From CAZHEV01 sp964531335 [NCBI: uncultured bacterium] (GTDB lineage: Bacteria > Eisenbacteria > RBG-16-71-46 > CAZHEV01): a stretch of DNA of 64,000 nucleotides. The stretch is taken from assembly GCA_964531335.1 (NCBI GenBank), contig CAZHEV010000007.1:124001-188000 (forward strand), read 5' to 3'. Positions 53,054 to 61,737 of this stretch are shown here, piece by piece; positions within the stretch are counted from its first letter, which is position 1; each line of letters starts with the position of its first letter. The notes beneath the pieces were generated by a model. The model had not been told where the DNA came from, made no database searches, and was given only the letters and a program-made list of their open reading frames with translations. A program made the translations under genes and the position numbers.

Positions 53054-53434
53054 GTCAACAACCACCTCCTCGGGAGGCGAACCCGCCTGCCGGAATTGCA
53101 TTATCATGGATGCGCCTTCCTCGTTGAACGCGCGGTCCGGGCCGGAACCCGTAGGCGCATGCGCGTTCAAGCGGTAAACGGACCTCGACGGGAAGGCGCT
53201 TACACGGCTCACGACGACCTCCGGACTCGGCGTTGGCTTTCTATGACACAGATCGGAGTTGCCGCGGTGTCTCTCAAAATGAGGCTGTCGAGAATACCCT
53301 TCCCGAGGGGAAGAGCTTGTAGATGCAGCTGACGCTGAACTCCGATTGCGCATAAATACTGCGAGTGGAAATTTTCACGATGCTTGATAAATTGCATTAT
53401 GTCAAGGAGAATGTGGGCCCGCTTGGTCGGCGGG
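53054..53434. other. Upstream region of the efflux operon with AT-rich palindromes
   Basis: No gene is supported in this 381-bp gap. Its right end (about 53340-53405) is markedly AT-rich. It contains an imperfect 14-bp palindrome GTGGAAATTTTCAC (53365-53378) and a 22-bp imperfect palindrome with TTGA/TCAA ends (53384-53405). The latter overlaps a leftward TTGACA, but no matching -10 was found. These are operator candidates for the efflux operon. Confidence 0.35.
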
Positions 53435-54757
53435 CTATGCGTCGCCCAACCCGGCGTGCGTGTTGGGCGGCGCCTCGGGCCGCGACTCTTGGCGGACCTT
53501 GATTGTGCTGATCAGTTCCCGGGCTCCAAGGTGGAGCACCGCCTCGTGCGAGGTGCATTGCTCCTCCTTCGTCTTGGCGAGTATCCTCTCCCAGCATGCC
53601 AGGAGGCGTTGCCGCCACTCGCCGCGCGTCTGTTCCGTTAGCTCTCCGACAGTATGCTCATCGGAGGAGGTAAGCGCGTGGGACAGGGCGGGATCGCTGA
53701 GGGAATGGGCCGCCAACTCCTCGACCGAGCGCAGGAGGAGTCTGGGGACAACGACGGTGCCGCGGTTGCGGAGAGCTTTCTCGCCCTCGCTCGTGAGGCT
53801 CTCCCGGTGGACGTGGAAGGCCAGACTCGACTTGATCTCGCCCGCGCTCTCGGCGGTGAGCTTGTCGTTGCCGCCGAGAAGGACCACAACTTCCGGGTGG
53901 CTCGAGCTGTCCTTGTCGTCGGGTTCCCACCGGCCGTGACGAGGGCCGCCGGAATCGGCGAGCGCAGAAGGGTTGCGCGAGCCGGCCGGACGGTAGCGCC
54001 GGCCGGACAGCTCGACACGCACGGGCGAGCCGAACCTTGCGTTTATAGCGTCGGCGATCCTGAAGGCCAGGCTTCCCCCGCCTCTTACCAACGTGGTGCA
54101 GTCATCCATCTTGAGACCGCGCGAGGCGCAGGCCGTCGGGAAGATGCTCAACAGAGCGGTCTCGGACAGATCGATCGGGGACCCTATCCCCAGCGCGGAG
54201 GCTGCGGACTGGGCGGCATCGGCGGGGGCTACCTTGGGGTCGCGCCGCGAGGGCTCGTGCGGTCCGTAGCCTGATGGGGCATAGCTCTGCGCCGCCGGCA
54301 GGCGGCGCCAGGGAAGCAGAAACTCCGAGGCCCCGTCGCAGCGGCGCCTGGATACCTCGTCCGCGATGGCGGCGCCTATCAGCGCCATGACCTCCTGCGA
54401 GAGCTCTCTAGGATCACAACGGACCTGGATCTCCTCGCCGCGCCAATCCAGCCCGTGAAGAGACGCTCGGAGGGTGCGCTCCAGGCAGCCCATGCGAATG
54501 GCGGTGAGATCGGATGAAGACGAGGCACTCGAAGCCAGCAGGAAGCGGCCCGCTGCGGGCCCATGGGCCACCTTCAAGGCTTCCAAGAGGCTTACTCGGC
54601 CCGACTTGAGATATACAGGGAGCCTGAATCCGACCTGCGAGAAAAAGGTTATCTCTTGCTTGAGCAGGAAAGAACCGTTAGGATCGTAGTCTTCGAGGTA
54701 CGTGGCGAGGTCATATAGCTCATGCTGCAAAGCTCTGCCGTCTGTCTTTTCCGCCAT
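53435..54757 (-). CDS. Glutamate-dehydrogenase-like pseudoenzyme (ELFV family, catalytic residues lost)
   Basis: The 440-residue protein (ATG 54757, GGGAG upstream) follows the layout of Glu/Leu/Phe/Val dehydrogenases. ALKVAHGPAAGRFLL stands where they have RVQHN..GPxKGGIR. GLDWRGEEIQVRCDPRELS stands where they have LPxGGxKGG...DPxxLS. LVRGGGSLAFRIADAINARF stands for the Rossmann VQGFGNVG segment. GGNDKLTAESAGEIKSSLAF and LRNRGTVVVPRLLLR stand for the Q-I-T..NA..IKA and RGI-x-VIPD segments. Both catalytic-site lysines are missing, so it should not deaminate glutamate. The match is by eye and moderate. It is not next to a true GDH gene. A leftward TATAAT at 54866-54861 may belong to its promoter. 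Confidence 0.5.
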   Translation of the reverse strand: MAEKTDGRALQHELYDLATYLEDYDPNGSFLLKQEITFFSQVGFRLPVYLKSGRVSLLEALKVAHGPAAGRFLLASSASSSSDLTAIRMGCLERTLRASLHGLDWRGEEIQVRCDPRELSQEVMALIGAAIADEVSRRRCDGASEFLLPWRRLPAAQSYAPSGYGPHEPSRRDPKVAPADAAQSAASALGIGSPIDLSETALLSIFPTACASRGLKMDDCTTLVRGGGSLAFRIADAINARFGSPVRVELSGRRYRPAGSRNPSALADSGGPRHGRWEPDDKDSSSHPEVVVLLGGNDKLTAESAGEIKSSLAFHVHRESLTSEGEKALRNRGTVVVPRLLLRSVEELAAHSLSDPALSHALTSSDEHTVGELTEQTRGEWRQRLLACWERILAKTKEEQCTSHEAVLHLGARELISTIKVRQESRPEAPPNTHAGLGDA

Positions 54758-54978
54758 GGCCTCTCCCGTTGGTCCCTCTCGGGGCCGTTCTCTGACGCCT
54801 TGCGCCGCAAGCTTCCATTTGGATGGATCTTGCCACAGCGCCGGTGTTCTGATAGGTTCTATTATAGAAGACCAAGCCGCCGGTTTATACACATGATTGC
54901 GGTAGAGTGCTGGAGCCCCGGAATCGGAGGAGCCCGATGTGCCCTGCGGCTCACGTCGGGGGGACAGGAGGTGGCGAA

Positions 54979-55437
54979 TTGAGCAGCTTCAGAAAAGCGG
55001 TAAGTCTATTGCTCGCGGGTTTAATGCTCGCCAACTTCGTGGGATGCACGAAGAGAGTCGCCGTGCCGGCGGAGCAATATGGCGAGGTGATCGGTGGCGA
55101 GGAGTTCATTCATGTCACCACCACGAGTGGCGACGTTTTTCAGCTTCAGGAGGCTCAGCTCACGGAGGTCGGGATATCCGGGCTCCTGAGACACGAGAAG
55201 GGCGACGTCAGGCCCGCCGGCATGGGAGGCAGGGACGAAAGGGCGGCCTACGTCGAGATACGCCACGAGGACGTGGCCTCCGTTGAGATAGAACGGATCA
55301 ACAAGAAGCGTCTCCTGGTGATCTTCGGGCTGGTGGGGGCGGGCATCATAGGGGCGATAACCTTGGTCGAGGCCAGGGGTGACTCCGGCGATGACGGCGC
55401 CGCCGGCGGAGAGCCCGGGGGCAAGCCGCCCTTCTAG
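54979..55437 (+). CDS. Small predicted lipoprotein with C-terminal membrane segment
   Basis: The start is TTG 54979 with AGGAGGTGG upstream, giving MSSFRKAVSLLLAGLMLANFVGC, a lipoprotein signal ending at Cys (quoted in two parts: SLLLAGLMLA and NFVGC). The 152-residue product has a small beta domain (FIHVTTTSGDVFQLQEAQL; VEIRHEDVASVEIERI) and then a hydrophobic helix (LLVIFGLVGAGIIGAITLV) with a Gly/Asp tail. The combination resembles short lipoproteins of unknown role seen in FCB genomes; none could be named. It precedes pfkA by 65 bp. Confidence 0.65.
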   Translation: MSSFRKAVSLLLAGLMLANFVGCTKRVAVPAEQYGEVIGGEEFIHVTTTSGDVFQLQEAQLTEVGISGLLRHEKGDVRPAGMGGRDERAAYVEIRHEDVASVEIERINKKRLLVIFGLVGAGIIGAITLVEARGDSGDDGAAGGEPGGKPPF

Positions 55438-55502
55438 CGCATGCATTGGGGAGGAAACATTTTACTGTGGCCGTGCGGAGTTAAGAAGGGAGAACGGACG
55501 AC

Positions 55503-56534
55503 ATGAACGTTGGGATCTTGACCGGCGGTGGAGACTGCCCGGGATTGAATGCCGTAATAAGAGCCGTGGTAAGACGGGGCACCGAAGGCTACAACATGGA
55601 CGTCATAGGCATCAGAAACGGCTGGGAGGGCCTGATCTCGGGCTCCGTGGAGCCTCTGACCCCCTACTTCGTGACCGGGATCCTCCCACGAGGCGGCACC
55701 ATACTGGGCACTTCTCGCACGAACCCGTTCCGCGACAAAGAGCTTCCCCTGCGCGTGAGGGAGAACTACAAGAAGTACGGGCTCGACGCCCTGGTGGTGG
55801 TGGGAGGGGAGGATACTCTGGGAGTCGCCGCCAGAATGGGCGAGTTAGGGCTCAACTGCGTCGGTGTTCCGAAAACCATCGACAACGATATCGGAGGCAC
55901 GGACGTGACCTTCGGATTCGACACCGCGGTGACGATCGCCACGGAGGCGATAGACCGGCTGCACTCGACGGCCGAGTCCCACCACCGGATCATGGTGGTA
56001 GAGGTCATGGGTCGGCACGCCGGTTGGATAGCCCTCCATTCGGGCATCGCCGGCGGAGCGGACGCGATACTTGTGCCTGAGGTCAAGTTCTCGGTCGAGG
56101 ATGTGTGGAGCAAGCTGAGCAGAAGGCACGCCAAGGGGAAGACCTTCAGCATAATCGTGGTCGCGGAGGGAGCGACGGCCGAGGAGAGAACCGAGCTGGT
56201 CAGGCAGGACGATCAGCTCGACCAGTTCGGCCACGTGCGCCTGGGTGGCATCGGGCACTGGTTGGGCAAGGAGATAGAGAAGGTATCGGGCATCGAGACG
56301 CGGGTGACCATCCTTGGGCACGTGCAGCGAGGGGGGTCGCCGACTCCATTCGACAGGGTCCTGGCCACCCGGTTCGGCGTCAGGACCGTGGACGCCGTCG
56401 CCAAGGGGGAGTGGGGAAAGATGGTGGCGCTCCAGGGCAACAAGGTCGTCCTTGTGGATATAGCGGAGGCGATCAAGGAGATAAGGACGGCCGGCGAGGA
56501 GCTGTACGAGATAGCATCCGTGTTCTTCGGCTAG
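55503..56534 (+). CDS. pfkA: 6-phosphofructokinase, probably pyrophosphate-dependent
   Basis: The 343-residue protein is a PfkA-type enzyme: MNVGILTGGGDCPGLNAVIR, GTSRTNPF, then GGEDTLG near residue 101 and VPKTIDNDIGGTD near residue 121. EVMGRHAGWIALHSG, ILGHVQRGGSP and the C-terminal domain follow. ATP enzymes have GGDGS and PGTIDND. Here Asp and Lys stand at the two positions that discriminate phosphoryl donors (Gly104 and Gly124 in E. coli), the pattern of PPi-dependent enzymes such as that of Amycolatopsis. PPi use would make the step reversible in glycolysis. The start at 55503 follows GGGAGAACGGACGAC. A terminator follows. Confidence 0.9.
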   Translation: MNVGILTGGGDCPGLNAVIRAVVRRGTEGYNMDVIGIRNGWEGLISGSVEPLTPYFVTGILPRGGTILGTSRTNPFRDKELPLRVRENYKKYGLDALVVVGGEDTLGVAARMGELGLNCVGVPKTIDNDIGGTDVTFGFDTAVTIATEAIDRLHSTAESHHRIMVVEVMGRHAGWIALHSGIAGGADAILVPEVKFSVEDVWSKLSRRHAKGKTFSIIVVAEGATAEERTELVRQDDQLDQFGHVRLGGIGHWLGKEIEKVSGIETRVTILGHVQRGGSPTPFDRVLATRFGVRTVDAVAKGEWGKMVALQGNKVVLVDIAEAIKEIRTAGEELYEIASVFFG

Positions 56535-56579
56535 GCATCAATGTCACGGGGCGATGCCCGAGGGCGGCGTCGATTATGG

Positions 56580-56603
56580 GGCCGGAGTCCGGGGACTCCG
56601 GCC
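56580..56603 (+). terminator. Intrinsic terminator after pfkA
   Basis: GGCCGGAGTC (56580-56589) pairs perfectly with GACTCCGGCC (56594-56603) around a 4-nt loop, followed by TTTCTC. It lies 46 bp after the pfkA stop. Confidence 0.75.
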
Positions 56604-56634
56604 TTTCTCGCGCCCGGCGACGCGGCGCGGGGGT

Positions 56635-57499
56635 CTAGCAGGGCTCCGCCTCCGAAAGGCGCGGGCCGGCGGGAAAGGGAATGGTCCTTACGCCGGCTCC
56701 GTTCCATATCTTGAAAGACAGTGTCACGGTTGTTCCTGATCCGGGGGCGCTCGCGACCTGGATGGTGCCACCCCAGGTTCTCGGCGCGCTTGGCCGATTT
56801 CATGATGGCAACCGCCTCCGCCAGCACGGTGGGGTCGTCGGACGCTTTCTCCAGAAACTGGCAGTGCGCTGTGACTCCCACCAGGATGTTGTTTAGGTTA
56901 TGACTTATACGCGCGGTCATGTCGGACATCGCCCGCATGCGTTCCAGTCTCAGCAGCTTCTTCTCCGCCAGTCTGCGGTCGGTTATGTCCTCCCCCGAGC
57001 TCAACGTCCCAACGGGCACGCCGTATTTGTCGACGAGGAGCGTGTTGTGCCAGGCAAGCAATCTCTCCTCGCCTCTAGAGGTGAGAAGGGGGTTTTCGAA
57101 GTACCCAACGGGCGCTATCTCGCCGGCCATCAGCTTGTCGAACACCCTCCGCACCAGGGCCCTCATCCTTTCCGGCACGAAGCACTCGAACCAGTCTTTT
57201 CCCACGATGTCGGGCTCGGCGCGTCCGAGTATCGCAGATCCCTTGCGATTTATCATCTTGACCCGGTGATCCGTGCCGACCACGACGAGGACCACCCCGG
57301 CTATGTCCAGGTAGCTCTGGGTCTTGGCAAGCTCTTGGCTCATTCGCTCGACGAGATGCTTGTACCTCTCCTCGCCGGCGCGAAGTGACTCAACGGTGCG
57401 GCTCAGCTCGGCTACCCTGAGCTCGAGTGACTCGACCAGAGCTTCCGATATGTCAGAGCCCGCCAGGGCACATCTACCTTCGCCGTTCTCCTCCCTCAT
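56635..57499 (-). pseudogene. PAS sensor histidine kinase with deleted ATP-binding core and frameshift
   Basis: From ATG 57499 (GAGAGG upstream; an in-frame TTG start at 57574 is possible) the product has a coiled coil (LELRVAELSRTVESLRAGEE) and a PAS domain (VVGTDHRVKMINRKGSAILG; GKDWFECFVPERMR; GTLSSGEDITDRRL). A dimerisation helix with the phospho-acceptor His follows (MSDMTARISHNLNNILVGV). After MKSAKRAENL the frame loses similarity. In another frame, from 56772 leftward, GGTIQVASAPGSGTT appears, which is the normal C-terminal end of a HATPase domain, ending at the TAG 56637-56635. The N, G1 and F boxes are absent. The gene has lost an internal segment of several hundred bases and cannot make a working kinase. 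Confidence 0.75.
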
Positions 57500-57764
57500 T
57501 GGACCTCTCAGGCTGTAAGTTGCTTGTTTTTCAACGAAGTATCGGCCGAGGGGCTCATTGGACAGATTCGTCAAGTCAGACGGCCATATTTAGATGGATC
57601 TTGATAACCGTTTGCCCGCGGGCCGGTTCGGTCCGATAGAAGGGCTTCGAACCGGCCGATAAGGGTCTTGAGGGCGCACTTCACTGGCTTGTTATGGACG
57701 GGTGCGCGGCCCGGCGCCGGGTGCCGGCGCTTGTAAGCGGTTCATGCGGCGTAAGGAGGAACTC

Positions 57765-59582
57765 ATGTCGAGGCAAGTGACCGAACGGCTGCGATGGACA
57801 CTTGCGGGCGGGGGACTAGCCCCAGCGCTCGCGGCCGCGATTGCGCTCTCGATCTTGGCGGGGTGCTCAGCGGGCCGGGACAACAGCGGGGACGGGCGCC
57901 GTGACTCCCGTGGCGGCGCCCCGGCATATGCGACCACGGCGGGCCGCTGCGGCGGCGCGCTGGTGCTGGGAACGCCGGCCGGACCGAAGACATTCAATCC
58001 CGTCGTGTCCAGCGAGACCAGCTCTTCGGATGTCTGGCAGCTGATGTTCGACAGGCTGGTCGGCTTCGATCCCGTCGAGGGACGCTTCGTCCCGCGCCTG
58101 GCGGAGAGTTGGGAGGTCAGCGGGGACGGCCTTGCCTGGACCTTCGTGCTCCGGGACGGCTTGAAATGGTCCGACGGGCAGGAGCTCACCTCCGAGGACG
58201 TGGTTTTCGCGTTTGACGTGGTCTATGACGATCGCGTTCCTTCCGTTGGACGGGAGATCCTCTCCGCAGGGGGGGCCCCTTTCGAGGTCGTCGCGATCGA
58301 CCGTCTTACGTTCAAGATCACAACCCGCGAGCGCTACGGGCCCATGCTTTACGCGCTCGCGTCGGCTTACTGGCCGCTCCCCGGGCACATCCTGGAATCC
58401 GCCTACACGGCGGGGAGGTTTGCGGAATCCTTGAGCGTGGACACCGCGCCCGAGGATCTGGCCGTTTCGGGTCCTTTCGAGCTCGCGCTGGCCGAGCCGG
58501 GACGGACGGTCCTGCGCCGCAATCCCAACTTCTGGAAAGTGGACGAGCACGGGGAGAGACTGCCCTACCTGGACAGGGTCGTGTTCGTGGAGACGGGTGA
58601 CTGGAACGCCTGGCGGCTGAGCTTCGAGTCGGGTGAGGTGGATTACTATCAGTGCAGGCCGGAGGAGATAGCGGAGTTCGCCGGTGGTCGGGAAGGCGTG
58701 GACTACACGGCCTACAACCTGGGCCTGGAGGCGGGGACCGTGCACCTCTGGTACAACCTCAACCCCGGCTACGGGGAGGACGCAGAGCCTCTGGTAGCCC
58801 CTCACAAGCGAGAGTGGTTCAGCAACCCGCGCTTCCGACGGGCGACGAGCCACGCGATCGACAGGGAGAGCATCGTCCGGACTGTCTACCACGGATGGGG
58901 TGAACCGATATACGGCCCGACCTCTCCCGTTAACAAGGCATGGTACAACCCCGACATACCGAGGTTCGAGTTCGACCCGGTAAGGGCCGGAGAATTGCTG
59001 GAGGCCATGGGGCTCGTCGATCGCAACGGCGACGGGATAAGGGAGGACCGCGCCGGAAACGAGGTGCGTTTCACTATCCTATCGAACGTGGAGACGACGT
59101 ACAGGACGGTGATGGGGAATATGATCGCCGGCGACCTGAAGCGAGTCGGCGTTGACGCGAGGTTCCAGAGCCTCGATTTCAACACCCTCGTCACCCTGAT
59201 AGGGGGCACCTGCGAATATGACGCCTGCCTGCTCTCGGTCACGGCCGGTCCGGACCCGGTTGGGGGCATGGACATATGGCTTTCGAGCGGGTGGATGCAC
59301 GCGTTCCACCCGAATCAGTCCTCGCCGGCCACCGAATGGGAGGCCGAGGTCGACAGGCTGGTCTTCGAGAACCTGAGCGGGCTCACCCACGCCGAGCGCA
59401 AGAGAAGCTGGGACCAGGTCCAGGCTCTGTTCGCGGAGAACCTGGGCTTCATCTACATAGCGAACCAGAAGACGTTCATCGCGGTCAGGAACGGATTTGG
59501 CAACCTGAGACCTCAGCCCTTCCAAGAGTGGCACCGCGCGGCCTGGAACGCCGAGGAGATTTACGTGCGGATACAGGCCTAG
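57765..59582 (+). CDS. Oligopeptide-type ABC transporter substrate-binding lipoprotein (SBP family 5)
   Basis: The start ATG 57765 follows AAGGAGGAACTC. The 605-residue product has a lipoprotein signal (ALSILAGC) and a Ser/Gly/Asp-rich linker. The family 5 fold follows: GPKTFNPVVSSETSS, LAESWEVSGDGLAWTFVLRDGLKWSDGQELTSEDVVFAFD (recognised in the pieces WSDGQELTSEDVVFA and LAESWEVSGDG), RRATSHAIDRESIV and YNPDIPRFEFDPVRAGELL. Family knowledge: such proteins bind peptides, nickel complexes or sugars. Two permease genes follow. The Asp-rich DRNGDGIRED piece is the usual loop of this family. Confidence 0.9.
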   Translation: MSRQVTERLRWTLAGGGLAPALAAAIALSILAGCSAGRDNSGDGRRDSRGGAPAYATTAGRCGGALVLGTPAGPKTFNPVVSSETSSSDVWQLMFDRLVGFDPVEGRFVPRLAESWEVSGDGLAWTFVLRDGLKWSDGQELTSEDVVFAFDVVYDDRVPSVGREILSAGGAPFEVVAIDRLTFKITTRERYGPMLYALASAYWPLPGHILESAYTAGRFAESLSVDTAPEDLAVSGPFELALAEPGRTVLRRNPNFWKVDEHGERLPYLDRVVFVETGDWNAWRLSFESGEVDYYQCRPEEIAEFAGGREGVDYTAYNLGLEAGTVHLWYNLNPGYGEDAEPLVAPHKREWFSNPRFRRATSHAIDRESIVRTVYHGWGEPIYGPTSPVNKAWYNPDIPRFEFDPVRAGELLEAMGLVDRNGDGIREDRAGNEVRFTILSNVETTYRTVMGNMIAGDLKRVGVDARFQSLDFNTLVTLIGGTCEYDACLLSVTAGPDPVGGMDIWLSSGWMHAFHPNQSSPATEWEAEVDRLVFENLSGLTHAERKRSWDQVQALFAENLGFIYIANQKTFIAVRNGFGNLRPQPFQEWHRAAWNAEEIYVRIQA

Positions 59583-59620
59583 GAGCGTGCACGGAGGAAG
59601 CGACCACCACGAAGACGGTT

Positions 59621-60595
59621 ATGGCAAGGCACATTCTCAAGAGGCTGCTCCACGCGGTGCCGGTGTTGCTCGCGGTGTCTTTCCTGTCGATGTTTATAAT
59701 AGACATGGCCCCGGGGGACTTCCTTTCGTCGCTCCGCGCGAACCCGCAGATCCCGCAGTCCGCCGTCGAGCAGATGAAGACACAGTTCGCTTTGGACAAA
59801 CCGTGGTTCGTGCAGTATTTCCACTGGCTGAAGAACGTGATCACCAGGTTCGATCTGGGCCGGTCTTTCTCGTACAGGGAGCCTGTGTCCAGCCTGGTGC
59901 TGGCGAGGATCCTGAACACGCTGCTACTCACTTTCGCGGCGTCGGCCATGGCGTGGCTGGTCGCCGTTCCGCTGGGGACGCTGGCGGCCGTGAGAAAGAA
60001 CTCCTGGATCGACCGCCTGGCGTCGGTCGCCGCGGTCATGGGGTTGTCCGTTCCGCAGGTGCTCCTGGTCCTTTTGGTTCTGTATTTCTGCGCTGAGACC
60101 GGGGCTCTGCCGGCGGGAGGTATGAAGACGGCGGCCGGCTATGACCTGATGACCGGACCGGAAAAGGTCTGGGACGTCCTGAGGCACTTGATAGCGCCGG
60201 CCGCGGTATTGAGCATCGTGGCGATGGCCGGAATCGCCCGGCAGATGAGGGCCAATCTCCTGGACTTCCTGGACGCCGGTTTCGCGCGCACCGCAAGGGC
60301 CAAAGGTCTCGGGGAAAACAGCGTCGTTTTGAAGCACGTAATGCGCAACGCGATAAACCCCTTGATCACGATGTTCGGTTTCACGGTCGGCGGGCTGTTG
60401 AGCACCTCGCTCATTGTCGAGTGGGTCATGGGATGGCCCGGCCTCGGCGCGCTCACCCTCGAAGCGGTGAGAAGGCAGGACCTGTACGTCGTGATGGCCG
60501 GCCTGGTGATGTCATCGGCGCTGTTGGTGGGGGGAAATCTGCTGGCCGACATTCTGTTGGCGGCCAACGATCCCAGGATCTCTTATGACGACTAG
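59621..60595 (+). CDS. ABC transporter permease, DppB/OppB type
   Basis: The 324-residue membrane protein starts MARHILKRLLHAVPVLLAVSFL, the conserved start of DppB-type permeases (quoted here as HILKRLLHAVPVLLAV). It has GRSFSYREPVSSLVLARI, NTLLLTFAAS, and the EAA loop ARTARAKGLGENSVVLKHVM. The GWPGLGALTLEAV end is also typical. The start at 59621 lacks a strong binding site; it lies 38 bp after the binding-protein gene. It forms the membrane channel with the next gene product. Confidence 0.9.
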   Translation: MARHILKRLLHAVPVLLAVSFLSMFIIDMAPGDFLSSLRANPQIPQSAVEQMKTQFALDKPWFVQYFHWLKNVITRFDLGRSFSYREPVSSLVLARILNTLLLTFAASAMAWLVAVPLGTLAAVRKNSWIDRLASVAAVMGLSVPQVLLVLLVLYFCAETGALPAGGMKTAAGYDLMTGPEKVWDVLRHLIAPAAVLSIVAMAGIARQMRANLLDFLDAGFARTARAKGLGENSVVLKHVMRNAINPLITMFGFTVGGLLSTSLIVEWVMGWPGLGALTLEAVRRQDLYVVMAGLVMSSALLVGGNLLADILLAANDPRISYDD

Positions 60596-61718
60596 AGCTT
60601 GGAAAGGGGGGCGCAGAAACGCCCTCGGGAGCGAGTCCAACGGGGCAGCGAGGGCGCTTGCCAGGCTGAGGCGGAACCGGACGGCATGCGGCGCGGGCGC
60701 ATTGCTGCTGTGCATGTACGCCGCCGCGCTGTTCGCCGGCTTCGTGGCGCCCTACGGTCCGAACGAGACTCATTACAGAGCTCCGCTCGACTACAGGTAT
60801 CACCGGCCCACGATCCCGGCCCTGGTGGACAATGAGGGGAAGTTTCATTGGCCGCTATTCGTTGAGATCGGGAGCGGCGGCGAATCCGGCCGGGCTGGGC
60901 GGGAGAGGTATCCTTTGCGCCTTTTCGTGAGGGGAACGGAATATGGCATGTTTTTCGGAGCCCTGAAGTGGGACGTCCACCTCTTTGGAGTGGAGGAGCC
61001 GGGCCGGGTGTTTCTCTTCGGCACGGATCAATTGGGCAGAGACATACTGTCGAGGGTTCTCTTCGGCGCCAGGATAAGCCTCTCCGTCGGCCTTCTGGGA
61101 ATAGTCGTATCGACTATCCTGGGACTGGCGGTGGGCTCGATATCAGGGTATTTCGGGGGACTTGCCGATACATTGCTGATGAGGCTCAGCGAGGTGGTGA
61201 TGTCCCTGCCGGGACTTTACCTCATAGTCGTGCTTGGCGGCATGCTGCCGGCGGAGTTGCCGTCTGACGCCCGCTACGTTCTCATTGTCGCGATCCTGTC
61301 GTTCCTGGGATGGGCCGGGCTCTCCCGCGTGGTCAGGGGCATGGTCTTGTCGCTGCGTGAGAACGACTATGTGCTCGCCGCGAGGGCGCTCGGCGCCGGC
61401 AGCGGCAGGATCATCTTGAGGCACGTCATACCGAATACAATGAGCTACGTGGTGGTCGCGGCCACCATAAGCGTGCCGTACTACATACTGGGTGAGGTGT
61501 CCCTCAGCTTCCTCGGGGTCGGCATCAAGGAGCCTCAGGCGAGCTGGGGACTGATGCTCAGCGAAGCACAAAGCGTAACGGTGCTTCGGGAGTTCACCTG
61601 GTTGCTGACGCCCGGCGCCTTCATATTCGCCGTCGTGATGAGCTTCAACCTGCTGGGGGACGGCCTCAGGGACGCGCTGGACCCCCGGGGGGGCTCGGCG
61701 GCGCCCCCGGTGCGCTGA
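60585..61718 (+). CDS. ABC transporter permease, DppC/OppC type
   Basis: The 377-residue protein overlaps the previous gene by 11 bp (ATG 60585). It has the N-terminal OppC_N helix (TACGAGALLLCMYAAALFAG) and GTDQLGRDILSRVLFGARIS, the diagnostic DppC segment. The EAA loop AARALGAGSGRIILRHVIPN and GVGIKEPQASWGLML follow. A larger than usual periplasmic loop (about residues 55-135) lies between helix 1 and the GTDQLGRD motif. No ATPase gene follows: the next gene is convergent and unrelated, so the ATPase must be encoded elsewhere. Confidence 0.9.
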   Translation: MTTRAWKGGRRNALGSESNGAARALARLRRNRTACGAGALLLCMYAAALFAGFVAPYGPNETHYRAPLDYRYHRPTIPALVDNEGKFHWPLFVEIGSGGESGRAGRERYPLRLFVRGTEYGMFFGALKWDVHLFGVEEPGRVFLFGTDQLGRDILSRVLFGARISLSVGLLGIVVSTILGLAVGSISGYFGGLADTLLMRLSEVVMSLPGLYLIVVLGGMLPAELPSDARYVLIVAILSFLGWAGLSRVVRGMVLSLRENDYVLAARALGAGSGRIILRHVIPNTMSYVVVAATISVPYYILGEVSLSFLGVGIKEPQASWGLMLSEAQSVTVLREFTWLLTPGAFIFAVVMSFNLLGDGLRDALDPRGGSAAPPVR

Positions 61719-61737
61719 GCCCTTTGTGACCTATCCC

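Noticed and set aside
53400-53405. TTGACA on the minus strand as promoter of the efflux operon
   Set aside because: No acceptable -10 at 16-18 nt; the six bases 17 nt downstream are CATCGT.
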